Shown here: piece by piece, positions 24,310-31,988 of the stretch
Layout of the letters: each line of letters starts with the position of its first letter
Numbering within the stretch: position 1 is the first letter of the stretch
From: DASXTC01 sp036505635
GTDB lineage: Bacteria > Acidobacteriota > Polarisedimenticolia > JACPZX01 > DASXTC01
NCBI GenBank assembly: GCA_036505635.1
Contig: DASXTC010000021.1
Span: 124,001-188,000 of the forward strand
Length of the DNA stretch: 64,000 nt
Direction: 5' to 3'
The notes under the pieces: generated by a model
Seen by the model: only the letters and a program-made list of their open reading frames with translations
What the model was told of the DNA's origin: nothing
Database searches by the model: none
Program-made: the position numbers and the translations under genes

Positions 24310-26756
24310 GCGCACGCTCCTCGAAGGGGCCCGGAAAGACCGCGGGGGCGGGTGCGCGGTCGGCCCCCCCGGCAAGCGCGACCACCGCCGGCATGCGGCC
24401 GAGGTCCCGCCCGCTCATGGCGGGGATCCTCGCCGGCCTCGCGGCCGGTGGCTTCCTCCTCTACCTGTACTTCGGCGCGGGCCCCGCGCGCTTCAGCGGT
24501 CCCACCGGCGACTCCAGCGTGCTGCTCATCACGATCGATACCCTGCGCGCCGACCATCTGGGGGCCTACGGTGACCGCGACGTCCGAACCCCCTTCATCG
24601 ACACGCTGGCCGACGAGGGGGTGCTGTTCGAGAACGCCATCACGCCCGCCATCATGACTCTCCCCTCGCACGCCTCGATCCTGACGGGGACCTGGCCCCC
24701 CACGCATGGCATCCGCAACAACGGCGATTACCGTCTGAGCCCCGGCGCCCTGACGCTGGCCGAGGTGCTGCGCGCGCGCGGACTCAGGACCGGCGCGGTG
24801 GTGGGCTCCTTCGTGCTCGACTCGATGTTCGGGCTCGACCAGGGGTTCGAGTCATACGACGACGCGCTGCCCGCGCGGTCGTCCAACCAGACCTTCTTCG
24901 CGGAGCGGCCGGCAGGCGCCGTCACCGACGCGGCGCTGAGATATCTCGGTTCGGTGAGGCCCGCGCGATTCTTCCTCTGGGTCCATTTCTTCGACCCTCA
25001 TCATCCGTACACCGCGCCCACCTCCTGGCGCGAGCAGTACCCCCGCAGCGGATACGACGCCGAGATCGCCTACGTGGACTCCGAGATCGGACGGCTACTG
25101 GCCGGCATGAAGGAGATGGGGATCCGGGACAAGACACTGGTCGTGCTGGCGGCCGATCACGGCGAGGGGCTCGGGGACCACGGCGAGGAGTCGCACGGCG
25201 TGCTCCCCTACGAGGAGGAGACGCGCGTCCCGCTCATCTTCTCTCTGGCTCCGCACCTGCCGGCGGGACGCCGCGTGAAGGGGGTGGTCAGGACCGTGGA
25301 CATCATGCCCACGATCCTTGAGCTCCTGAGGATCGACCCCGAGGGAGCGGCTGCCCCCGTGCAAGGCACGCCTCTGTGGCGCCTGATGGCCGACGCGAAG
25401 GGGACGATGCCGGGCCTGCCGGCATACGCGGAGGCGATGGCGCCGCTGCTGTTGTATGGGTGGAGTCCCCTGACTGTGGTGCGGGACGACCGCTACAAGT
25501 ACATCGAGGGGCCCCGACCCGAGCTGTTCGACCTGGTCGCCGACCCTCGGGAGAAGAACGACCTGTACGCCGCGCGGGCGGACCTGGCGGCGCAGTACAA
25601 GACGAAGCTGGAGTCGCTGCGCCGGGAGGTCACGCGAGAGGGGGCGGGAGCCGAGACGATCGCGCCCGACCCAGAGACGGAGGCGAGGCTGCGCTCCCTG
25701 GGCTACGCGACGGGAGGGGGCGCACGCCCGCCGGACTCCGGCGCGGGGGCCCTTCCCGATCCCAGGCAGATGGTGCCGGCCCTGGAGAAGATCAACCGAG
25801 TCTACGCCGCGTTTGGCTCCGGGCAGTACGACGCCGCGGCGGCCGAGGCGCGGGAGATCCTGGCCGAGCATCCCGAGAACCGCTCGGTGCGCTTCTATCT
25901 GGCCGGGGCGCTCATGGAGACGGGACGCCACGCCGAGGCGGCGCAGGAGTACCGGAAGATCCTCGACGCCTCCCCGAAGGACACCGAGGCGATGTCGAAC
26001 CTCGGCTGGTGCCTGACCAACATGCAGCGCTTCGACGAGGCGACCGAGACGTTCCAGCGGGTGCTGGAGTTCTTCCCGGACCATATCTACGCGAAGGCGA
26101 GCCTGGCCAACATCGCCTTCATCAAGGGGGACTACCGGGAGGCGTCACGTCTCTACAAGGAGGTCCTGCGCATCGAGCCCAACCACATGCCCTCGATCAA
26201 GACGATGGCAAAGATGTTCGAGGAGACGGGCAAGCTCGACGAGGCGGCGGTCTTCTGGGAGCACGCCACCGATGTGGACCCCGGCAACGTCGATGTGTGG
26301 ATGAGCCTCGGGTGGGTCCGGTTCCAGCAGGGGAGGAACGACGACGCGCTGGCCGTGCTGGACCGCGCGAAGGAGCTCGCCCCCGACGCGCCCGAGCTTC
26401 TCGCGGCGGCAGGGGACGTGCGACTCGCGATGGGGAAGATCGAGGAGGCCCGCGCGGACTACCAGCGGGCCATCCACCTGGCGCCGCGGCTGGCCGCCGG
26501 CTACTACGGGCTCGGGATCATCGAGGGGAAGCTGGGAGATCCCTTCAAGGCGCTCGACCTGGTCGCGCGCGCCGTGTTGCTCAACCCCGACAAGGTCGAA
26601 TGGCGCGTCGACCTGGCCCACGCGCTGGTCCGGATCGGGCGCTACGGCGCCGCGGCCACCGAGCTTCAGAAGTACCTCGCGTCGGGCCAGGTCCCGCCCG
26701 AGCAGACGGAGAAGCTGCGCCAGGAGATCGAGAAGTACCGGCGCCAGCGAGGCTGA
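24306..26756 (+). CDS. sulfatase-like membrane protein with C-terminal TPR repeats
   Basis: 816 residues from a GTG that overlaps the previous stop. One N-terminal helix (~37-57) exports the rest. Residues ~70-460 are an alkaline-phosphatase-superfamily sulfatase domain: ITIDTLRADHLGAYG (metal aspartates), TLPSHASILTG, FFDPHHPY, VLAADHGEGLGDHGEESHG. At the nucleophile position of the CxPxR motif sits threonine (T118 in MTLPSHA), so the enzyme cannot use formylglycine; a phosphotransferase or hydrolase with a Thr nucleophile, as in LtaS-type enzymes, is more likely. Residues ~490-810 hold about eight TPR units (FYLAGALMETGRHAEAAQEY, VWMSLGWVRFQQGRNDDA). This architecture recurs in Acidobacteria-like genomes and is uncharacterised. 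Confidence 0.88.
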   Translation: MSARSSKGPGKTAGAGARSAPPASATTAGMRPRSRPLMAGILAGLAAGGFLLYLYFGAGPARFSGPTGDSSVLLITIDTLRADHLGAYGDRDVRTPFIDTLADEGVLFENAITPAIMTLPSHASILTGTWPPTHGIRNNGDYRLSPGALTLAEVLRARGLRTGAVVGSFVLDSMFGLDQGFESYDDALPARSSNQTFFAERPAGAVTDAALRYLGSVRPARFFLWVHFFDPHHPYTAPTSWREQYPRSGYDAEIAYVDSEIGRLLAGMKEMGIRDKTLVVLAADHGEGLGDHGEESHGVLPYEEETRVPLIFSLAPHLPAGRRVKGVVRTVDIMPTILELLRIDPEGAAAPVQGTPLWRLMADAKGTMPGLPAYAEAMAPLLLYGWSPLTVVRDDRYKYIEGPRPELFDLVADPREKNDLYAARADLAAQYKTKLESLRREVTREGAGAETIAPDPETEARLRSLGYATGGGARPPDSGAGALPDPRQMVPALEKINRVYAAFGSGQYDAAAAEAREILAEHPENRSVRFYLAGALMETGRHAEAAQEYRKILDASPKDTEAMSNLGWCLTNMQRFDEATETFQRVLEFFPDHIYAKASLANIAFIKGDYREASRLYKEVLRIEPNHMPSIKTMAKMFEETGKLDEAAVFWEHATDVDPGNVDVWMSLGWVRFQQGRNDDALAVLDRAKELAPDAPELLAAAGDVRLAMGKIEEARADYQRAIHLAPRLAAGYYGLGIIEGKLGDPFKALDLVARAVLLNPDKVEWRVDLAHALVRIGRYGAAATELQKYLASGQVPPEQTEKLRQEIEKYRRQRG

Positions 26757-26766
26757 GCCCCCCGAG

Positions 26767-27606
26767 TCATCCTCTCGGATAGAGCGCCACGACCGCCGGC
26801 AGCTTCACGCGCAGGCCGGGCACCGAGTGGTCGCCCCGTCCGTCCACGTGCCACTGGCCGAAGGCGAGGTAATCGAAGCCGCCGGCGCGCAGGCTCATCT
26901 GGGACTCGAAGCCGCCGTCCAGCGACATCGCCTGCCGCACGTCGAGCGCCGGGTCCCCCGCGAGGCGGTCGGCCAGCTCCCAGAGAGTCCAGGCCCCCGC
27001 GGTGACGAGGATCAGCACGCGCTCCCGCCGGTCGACGGCCACGACGGTTCGATTGGCGTGCCACTCGCTGCGGCGGACGCGCTTCAGCCCGTCGCGGTCG
27101 AGGATCATGAACGACTGGAGCACCACCTGATACGGCGTCGTCGCGGGGTCGAACGGGTCGTGATCGAGATCGAGGATCGCCAGCTTCGGCCGCGCCCCTC
27201 CCGCCGCGCCCGCGGGCTCGGCCGCGAGGATCCCCTTCCACGCCGTGATGCGGCGGGTGCCGAGGTTGCGTCCGTCCTTGACGAAGAGCCCCATCGGCCG
27301 GTGGTCCGGGTAGTACTGGCTCGCGTTGAAGACGACGGCCGCCCCCGTCCTGGCGCGCCACTCATCGGCGTCGCGCCCGCCGCGGACGTTCGGATCCTCC
27401 GAGGCGTGATGAAGGTCGAGCCTCCAGAGCCCGGGTTCCACCCTGACGATGGCGATGTCGCGCGATCCCTTCCGGCAGCCCGCCCCGCCGTCGATCATCC
27501 GGAACTCGAGCCCCGGCGCCAGTGTCCGCCAGGGGGCCGGTGCCGTCGGCGCGCCAGGAAGGGCGAGGAGGACCAGGCTCAGAATGGCGATCCCGGGCAA
27601 CCGCAT
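26767..27606 (-). CDS. exported phosphodiester glycosidase (NAGPA-like) domain protein
   Basis: 279 residues starting at ATG 27606, which has a strong AGGAGGAGGGG ribosome site. A signal peptide (GIAILSLVLLALPGAPT) leads to a domain with VVFNASQYYPDHRPMGLFVKDG, RTVVAVDRRERVLILVTAG and QAMSLDGGFESQMSL, the pattern of the phosphodiester glycosidase family (DUF2233/NAGPA), in which the conserved N, D and G residues form the active site. The natural substrate in bacteria is mostly unknown, probably a phospho-linked sugar of the envelope. It converges on the sulfatase gene, 10 bp apart. Confidence 0.82.
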   Translation of the reverse strand: MRLPGIAILSLVLLALPGAPTAPAPWRTLAPGLEFRMIDGGAGCRKGSRDIAIVRVEPGLWRLDLHHASEDPNVRGGRDADEWRARTGAAVVFNASQYYPDHRPMGLFVKDGRNLGTRRITAWKGILAAEPAGAAGGARPKLAILDLDHDPFDPATTPYQVVLQSFMILDRDGLKRVRRSEWHANRTVVAVDRRERVLILVTAGAWTLWELADRLAGDPALDVRQAMSLDGGFESQMSLRAGGFDYLAFGQWHVDGRGDHSVPGLRVKLPAVVALYPRG

Positions 27607-27699
27607 CGACGAACCCCTCCTCCTGCCGGCGGGAGCATGTTCCGACAAATGGATGCCGGGTTGCAAGCGGCCCCGAGGCGGGACCCGGAATCTTTCTCC

Positions 27700-27729
27700 T
27701 TGCGACTCCATAACTTACAGGTGTATTCT
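27700..27729 (+). promoter_or_regulatory. predicted promoter for the receiver/HlyD/M50 operon
   Basis: TTGCGA at 27700-27705, 18 bases and TATTCT at 27724-27729, 35 bases before the first gene (ATG 27765). The stretch is AT-richer than its surroundings. Confidence 0.45.
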
Positions 27730-27764
27730 CGGCAATAGACCCTTCGCGACCGGAGAGATCGCCG

Positions 27765-28499
27765 ATGGCGCAATGGCTCGTCTTTTTCGCCGGAATCCTC
27801 CTGGGCGCGGCCATCGCGGCGCTCCTGGCCCGGCAGGCTCACCGCCGCGCGCGCCGCGCCGAAGTCGAACGGCTCCGCCTGCTCGCCCACGACCTGCGCA
27901 CGCCCCTCTCCTCCATCACGGCCTACAGCGAGATCCTGGCGGACGAGGAGGAGAGCGACCCGGCGCAACGCGCGCGCTTCCTCGGATTCATCCACGAGGA
28001 GACGCTGCGCCTTGGCGGGATCATCGACGAGCGGATCGCCGGCGACCGGGCCGCAGCCCCGGTTGCGGCCACGGCCGGGACGCCCCGGCACGCGCCCGAG
28101 AGCCCTCCCGCCCGCGGCCGCACCATCCTCGTTGTGGACGACGACCGGTTCATCGCGGACGCGACCCGGACGCTGCTGGCAAGGGAAGGGTACGAGGCGC
28201 TGGGCGCCTACGGCGGTGACGAGGCGCTCGAGAGGGCCCGGGGCTCCCGCCCCGATGTGATCGTGATGGATCTGATGATGCCCGGCATCAGGGGGGACGA
28301 GGCGCTTCGGCGCCTCAGGACCGATCCCGCGACCCGCGACATCCCCGTGATCATCACCACGGGCGAGGTGGGCGCCCAGGCGCTCGAGGGGGCCGCCGAA
28401 GTCCTGGCCAAACCGATCACCCGCGAGGCGTTGCTGGCCGCGATCGACCGGGCCGCATGCGCTGCGGTCACACAGGGGGACAGGAGGGACGAGTCTTGA
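27765..28499 (+). CDS. membrane HisKA-type domain fused to a receiver, no ATPase domain
   Basis: 244 residues. Residues 4-22 form one membrane helix. H42 lies in LLAHDLRTPLSSITAYSEIL, a textbook dimerisation/phospho-acceptor (HisKA) motif. The helix pair continues to about residue 90, then a Pro/Ala linker. Residues ~119-235 are a receiver with acidic pocket VVDDDRF, phospho-acceptor D169 in VMDLMMPG and K216 in LAKPITR. No HATPase_c domain lies between or after, so it cannot autophosphorylate from ATP alone. It may take phosphate from another kinase, act as a phosphorelay intermediate or hold a kinase in a heterodimer. It overlaps the next receiver gene by four bases. Confidence 0.82.
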   Translation: MAQWLVFFAGILLGAAIAALLARQAHRRARRAEVERLRLLAHDLRTPLSSITAYSEILADEEESDPAQRARFLGFIHEETLRLGGIIDERIAGDRAAAPVAATAGTPRHAPESPPARGRTILVVDDDRFIADATRTLLAREGYEALGAYGGDEALERARGSRPDVIVMDLMMPGIRGDEALRRLRTDPATRDIPVIITTGEVGAQALEGAAEVLAKPITREALLAAIDRAACAAVTQGDRRDES

Positions 28500-28864
28500 A
28501 GAAGGTCCTGGTCTGCGACGACGAGCCGCACATCCTGGAGGCGGTGGCCTTCGTCGCGCGCAAGGAGGGATACACGGTTCTGACCGCCGAGGACGGCGAG
28601 CAGGGCCTCCGCCTGGCGCGCGAGGAGCGTCCCGGGCTCGTGCTGCTCGACCTGAACATGCCGATCAAGTCGGGATACCAGGTCTGCGAGGAGATCAAGA
28701 GCGATCCGGGCATGAAGGGCACGTACGTGATCATGCTCACCGCCAAGGGGCAGGAGTCGGACCGCGCGCGCGGGGTGGCCGCGGGCGCCGACGAGTACAT
28801 CACGAAGCCTTTCTCCCCGCGAAAGTTGCGCCAGAGGCTGGTGGAGATCCTGGGGACGCCGTGA
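28496..28864 (+). CDS. stand-alone response-regulator receiver
   Basis: 122 residues from a TTG start at 28496, preceded by CAGGAGGGA and overlapping the previous stop. It is only a receiver domain: VCDDEPHI acidic pocket, D52 in LLDLNMPIKSG, T/S switch in IMLTAKGQ, and lysine in YITKPFSP. Without an output domain it would act through protein contacts, as CheY/Spo0F-type proteins do. Placed between the HisKA-receiver protein and the GAF-HlyD gene, it probably relays signal to that system. Confidence 0.88.
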   Translation: MKKVLVCDDEPHILEAVAFVARKEGYTVLTAEDGEQGLRLAREERPGLVLLDLNMPIKSGYQVCEEIKSDPGMKGTYVIMLTAKGQESDRARGVAAGADEYITKPFSPRKLRQRLVEILGTP

Positions 28865-28875
28865 GGTGACGCACC

Positions 28876-30852
28876 GTGGGCGCTGACAACGAGACCGAGC
28901 TGCGCAGGCGCCTCGACGGCGTCACGGCCGAGCTGCTCTCCACGTACGAGGAGATCGAGGCCCTCACGACGGTGGCGGAGATCGCGGCCAGCAGCACCGA
29001 CGTCGCGTCGGTGGGCCGGCGGATCCTCGAGGAGGCGGCCGGCCTCCTTCAGGCCGACGTCGCCTTCGTCATCTACACCGACCGGGAGCTCAAGGGCGAG
29101 GAGCCCGCCCCCGCCGGTGTCACGAACGGGGAGCGCGACGCGATCGCGGCCGCGCTGGCGAGGTGGCTGTCGGAGCAGCCCCGGCCCATCCTGATGGCCC
29201 CCTTCAGCGAAGGGGCCGGGATCCCCCACGCCCCCGACGCGCTGCTGGCCGTGCCGCTGCGGTGCGAGGGGCTGGTGCTGGGAGCCATGTGCCTGGGCCG
29301 GCGCGGCGAGGGGGCGACCTTCACGGCCGGCGATCTGAAGATCCTCTCGGTGCTCGGTTCGAGCGCGGCCTCCGTGCTCCTCCAGCGCAAGAACCTCGAC
29401 CTGGTCAGATTGTCGCGCGGTCTGGAGGAGCGCAACCAGCTCCTCAAGGGGATCCTCGCCATCAGCCGCGAGATCGCCTCCACGCTGGATCTCGACCGGC
29501 TCCTGCACGCGCTGTCGAACCTCCCCACCCGCGCGCTGGGGTTCGACCGGTGCGCGGTCCTCCTGGACGAAGGCGGCAGCCGGCGGCTGCGCGCCGTGTC
29601 GGGAGCCGCGCACGTGGATCGAGGAGACACCGAGATGAAGTCGCTCGAGCGCGCGCTCGACTGGGTGGCCGGCCGGGGTACGCAGGTGACCGCGCAGGAG
29701 CGGGCGAGCGAGGGGGGGACGACCCTCGTGGCCGATCCTCCCGAGGCTGCCGCCCAGCTCGCCGCGCACATGAAGATGGCCGGGGCGCGGTCGTTCCTGG
29801 CCATCCCGATGTCCGATGACCAGGGGCTCCTGGGCGTTCTGTCGCTGGAGAGCGGCGCGGAGGGGTTCCTGGATGAGCGGCGACTGGAAGGAGCCACGAT
29901 CCTTGCCAACCAGGCCACCGTCGCGCTGCGCAACGCGCAGCTTTACGGGGAGATGCCTCTCATCCGGCTGCTCGGGCCGTTGCGCGGCGGGCTGGCGAAG
30001 GTGCGGACACTTCCCCGAAGGAAGCTCGCGGCCTGGGGAGCCGCGGCCCTCGTGCTGATGGCGATCCTGATCTTCGGGCGCTGGAACCTGAAGGTTCCGG
30101 GCAACGTGACCATCCTGCCGTCCCGCATCGTGCTGGTGAGCGCCCGCGTGCGCGGCGTGATCCTCGAGGTGGGCCCCTATCACGAGGGGGATCGGGTCCC
30201 GAAGGGCGCGGTGCTCGCGCGGCTCGAGGTGCCCGACCTGAGGATGCGTCTCAACGAGGCGACCTCACAGGAGGAGAGCGCGCTGCGGGGCATGACCCGG
30301 CTGCAGGCCGAAGGACGGGCGGCGGATCTCGCCGTGGCGCGCATCGAGCTGGAGCGGTGGCGCAACGAGCGCGCGTTGCTGGCGGAGCGGATCGAGGAGG
30401 CGTCGATGCGCGCCCCCGTGGATGGGCTCCTCCTGACGCCGCGGCTGGAGGAGCGCGCGGGTGAGCTGCTGGAAGTGGGGGGGGTCTTCTGCACGCTGGC
30501 CGGCCTCGACCGCCTGCGCGTGGAGATCGCCGTCAAGGAGGTCGATGCCGACATCCTGGTGAAGCGCGGGCCCGATGGGCGGGAGCCGGCCGCGGCGGCC
30601 GCGCTCAAGTTCAGCGCCTTCCCCGCCGTCGATTACCGGGCCCGGATCGTGAAGGTGCGCGCGGCGGCCGAGGTGATCGAGGGGGCGCGCTCGCTCGTGG
30701 CCGAGGGGGAGATCGAGGAGGGCCCGGAGGGAACCGGTGGCCTCAAGCCGGGGATGACCGGCTTCGCGCGGATCGACGCGGGCCCCAGGGCGCTCATCTC
30801 GATCATCCTGCGCAAACCGTACCGTTTCGTGAGGAGCATGATCTGGCTATGA
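28876..30852 (+). CDS. GAF-GAF-transmembrane-HlyD fusion protein
   Basis: 658 residues. Residues ~20-170 and ~190-365 are two GAF domains (DALLAVPLRCEGLVLGAMCLG; RSFLAIPMSDDQGLLGVLSLES), each after a helix. One membrane helix lies near 386-402 (AALVLMAILIF). The rest is a HlyD/membrane-fusion adaptor: barrel-lipoyl strands (VLVSARVRGVILEVGPYHEGDRVPKGAVLARLE), a coiled hairpin (~450-515), and GLKPGMTGFARID at the end. GAF sensing in the cytosol would thus be joined directly to a periplasmic adaptor. The GTG start has a GAGGTG site. It overlaps the next gene (ATGA). I know no characterised homologue with this order. Confidence 0.85.
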   Translation: MGADNETELRRRLDGVTAELLSTYEEIEALTTVAEIAASSTDVASVGRRILEEAAGLLQADVAFVIYTDRELKGEEPAPAGVTNGERDAIAAALARWLSEQPRPILMAPFSEGAGIPHAPDALLAVPLRCEGLVLGAMCLGRRGEGATFTAGDLKILSVLGSSAASVLLQRKNLDLVRLSRGLEERNQLLKGILAISREIASTLDLDRLLHALSNLPTRALGFDRCAVLLDEGGSRRLRAVSGAAHVDRGDTEMKSLERALDWVAGRGTQVTAQERASEGGTTLVADPPEAAAQLAAHMKMAGARSFLAIPMSDDQGLLGVLSLESGAEGFLDERRLEGATILANQATVALRNAQLYGEMPLIRLLGPLRGGLAKVRTLPRRKLAAWGAAALVLMAILIFGRWNLKVPGNVTILPSRIVLVSARVRGVILEVGPYHEGDRVPKGAVLARLEVPDLRMRLNEATSQEESALRGMTRLQAEGRAADLAVARIELERWRNERALLAERIEEASMRAPVDGLLLTPRLEERAGELLEVGGVFCTLAGLDRLRVEIAVKEVDADILVKRGPDGREPAAAAALKFSAFPAVDYRARIVKVRAAAEVIEGARSLVAEGEIEEGPEGTGGLKPGMTGFARIDAGPRALISIILRKPYRFVRSMIWL

Positions 30853-31988
30853 GGAAAGGGTGCGCTCTGCTCGTCTGGGGGATGGCGCTCGCTGCGGCGG
30901 GGGCCGGCGGCTGCGACCGCTCGCGTCAGGCCGAGGCGGCGGCCGCCTCGACCCCGGGCGGGCCGGCGCCGGTGGAGGCGACCCCCACGCTCCCCTCCGC
31001 GCCCGCTCCCCGGACCATCGCTGCGGTGGGGGGCCGGCCGATCCCCCGCACGCTCCTGCTCGACAGCCACCTGCTGGTGGAAAGAGACGTGGCGGTGACC
31101 GCGCGGCGCGACGGCTTCGTCGAGACGATCCACGTGGACCGCGGCCAGCTCGTCACGGAGGACGACCCACTGGCAACTCTCGAGCACGGCGATCTCCTCG
31201 TCAGCGAGAAGGAGGCGATGCTGGAGCTGGAGAAAGAGCAGGCCTCCTTCGAGCGCGCGGCGAGGCTTCACGAACAGGAGATCATCCCGAGAGAGGAGTT
31301 CGAGCAGGCGCGTCTGCGGCGCGACGCCGCGCAGAAGGCGCTGGAGCGGATCCGCTACGAGATCGGCAAGTGCGTCATCAGGGCGCCATTCGACGGCGTG
31401 GTCTCGGGACGCTTCGTCGAGAAGGGCCAGGTCATCAAGGAGGACGACGGAAGGCCGTTGTTTCAGGTGACGGCGCTCAGGCCGTTGCTGGCGCGCGTCT
31501 ATCTTCCGGAGTGGGCGCTGTTCGGGGTCCGCGAGGGGCACCGCGTCGGCCTCGCGCCGGCCGCCTTCTTTCCGGCCGGCGGGGATCCCGACGGAGGCGG
31601 CATCGAGGCGAAGGTGCGCTGGATCAACCATGTCCTGGACGCGGCCTCCGGGTCGGCCGAGATGCTCGTGGAGATCACCGGCGGGCCCGGCGCGGCCCGC
31701 CTGCGCCCCGGCATGTCGGTCCAGGTGCGCATCGATCTGTCCTATGGGGCGGGAGCCGCCGGCGGTGGAGACATCGTGAGCCTGCCGCGCGAGGCGGTCG
31801 GCCCGTCTGAGCCCTCCCCGGGCCAGCGGATCGAGCTTCAGGTCCTGACCAAGGGGGGCGCCATCGAGGCGCGCTCGGTCGTGCTGGGCTTCGTCGGGGA
31901 CGAGCGTGTCGAGGTGCGACGCGGTCTGTCGGCGGGCGAGAAGGTCGTCCTCGGACCGGCGGCGCCTCCCCCTGCCGCCGTCCCATGA
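30849..31988 (+). CDS. lipoprotein HlyD/RND-type periplasmic adaptor
   Basis: 379 residues. A signal peptide ends at a lipobox (AGGC near residue 19), and a Pro/Ala linker follows. The adaptor shows lipoyl halves (VTARRDGFVETIHVDRGQLV; KCVIRAPFDGVVSGRFVEKGQVI) around a coiled hairpin (~115-170), then a beta barrel (PLLARVYLPEWALFG) and LRPGMSVQVRID. RND-type adaptors usually partner an inner-membrane pump and an outer-membrane channel; neither is next to it. Both ends overlap neighbours by four bases, so it is made together with the GAF-HlyD and M50 proteins. Confidence 0.87.
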   Translation: MRKGCALLVWGMALAAAGAGGCDRSRQAEAAAASTPGGPAPVEATPTLPSAPAPRTIAAVGGRPIPRTLLLDSHLLVERDVAVTARRDGFVETIHVDRGQLVTEDDPLATLEHGDLLVSEKEAMLELEKEQASFERAARLHEQEIIPREEFEQARLRRDAAQKALERIRYEIGKCVIRAPFDGVVSGRFVEKGQVIKEDDGRPLFQVTALRPLLARVYLPEWALFGVREGHRVGLAPAAFFPAGGDPDGGGIEAKVRWINHVLDAASGSAEMLVEITGGPGAARLRPGMSVQVRIDLSYGAGAAGGGDIVSLPREAVGPSEPSPGQRIELQVLTKGGAIEARSVVLGFVGDERVEVRRGLSAGEKVVLGPAAPPPAAVP

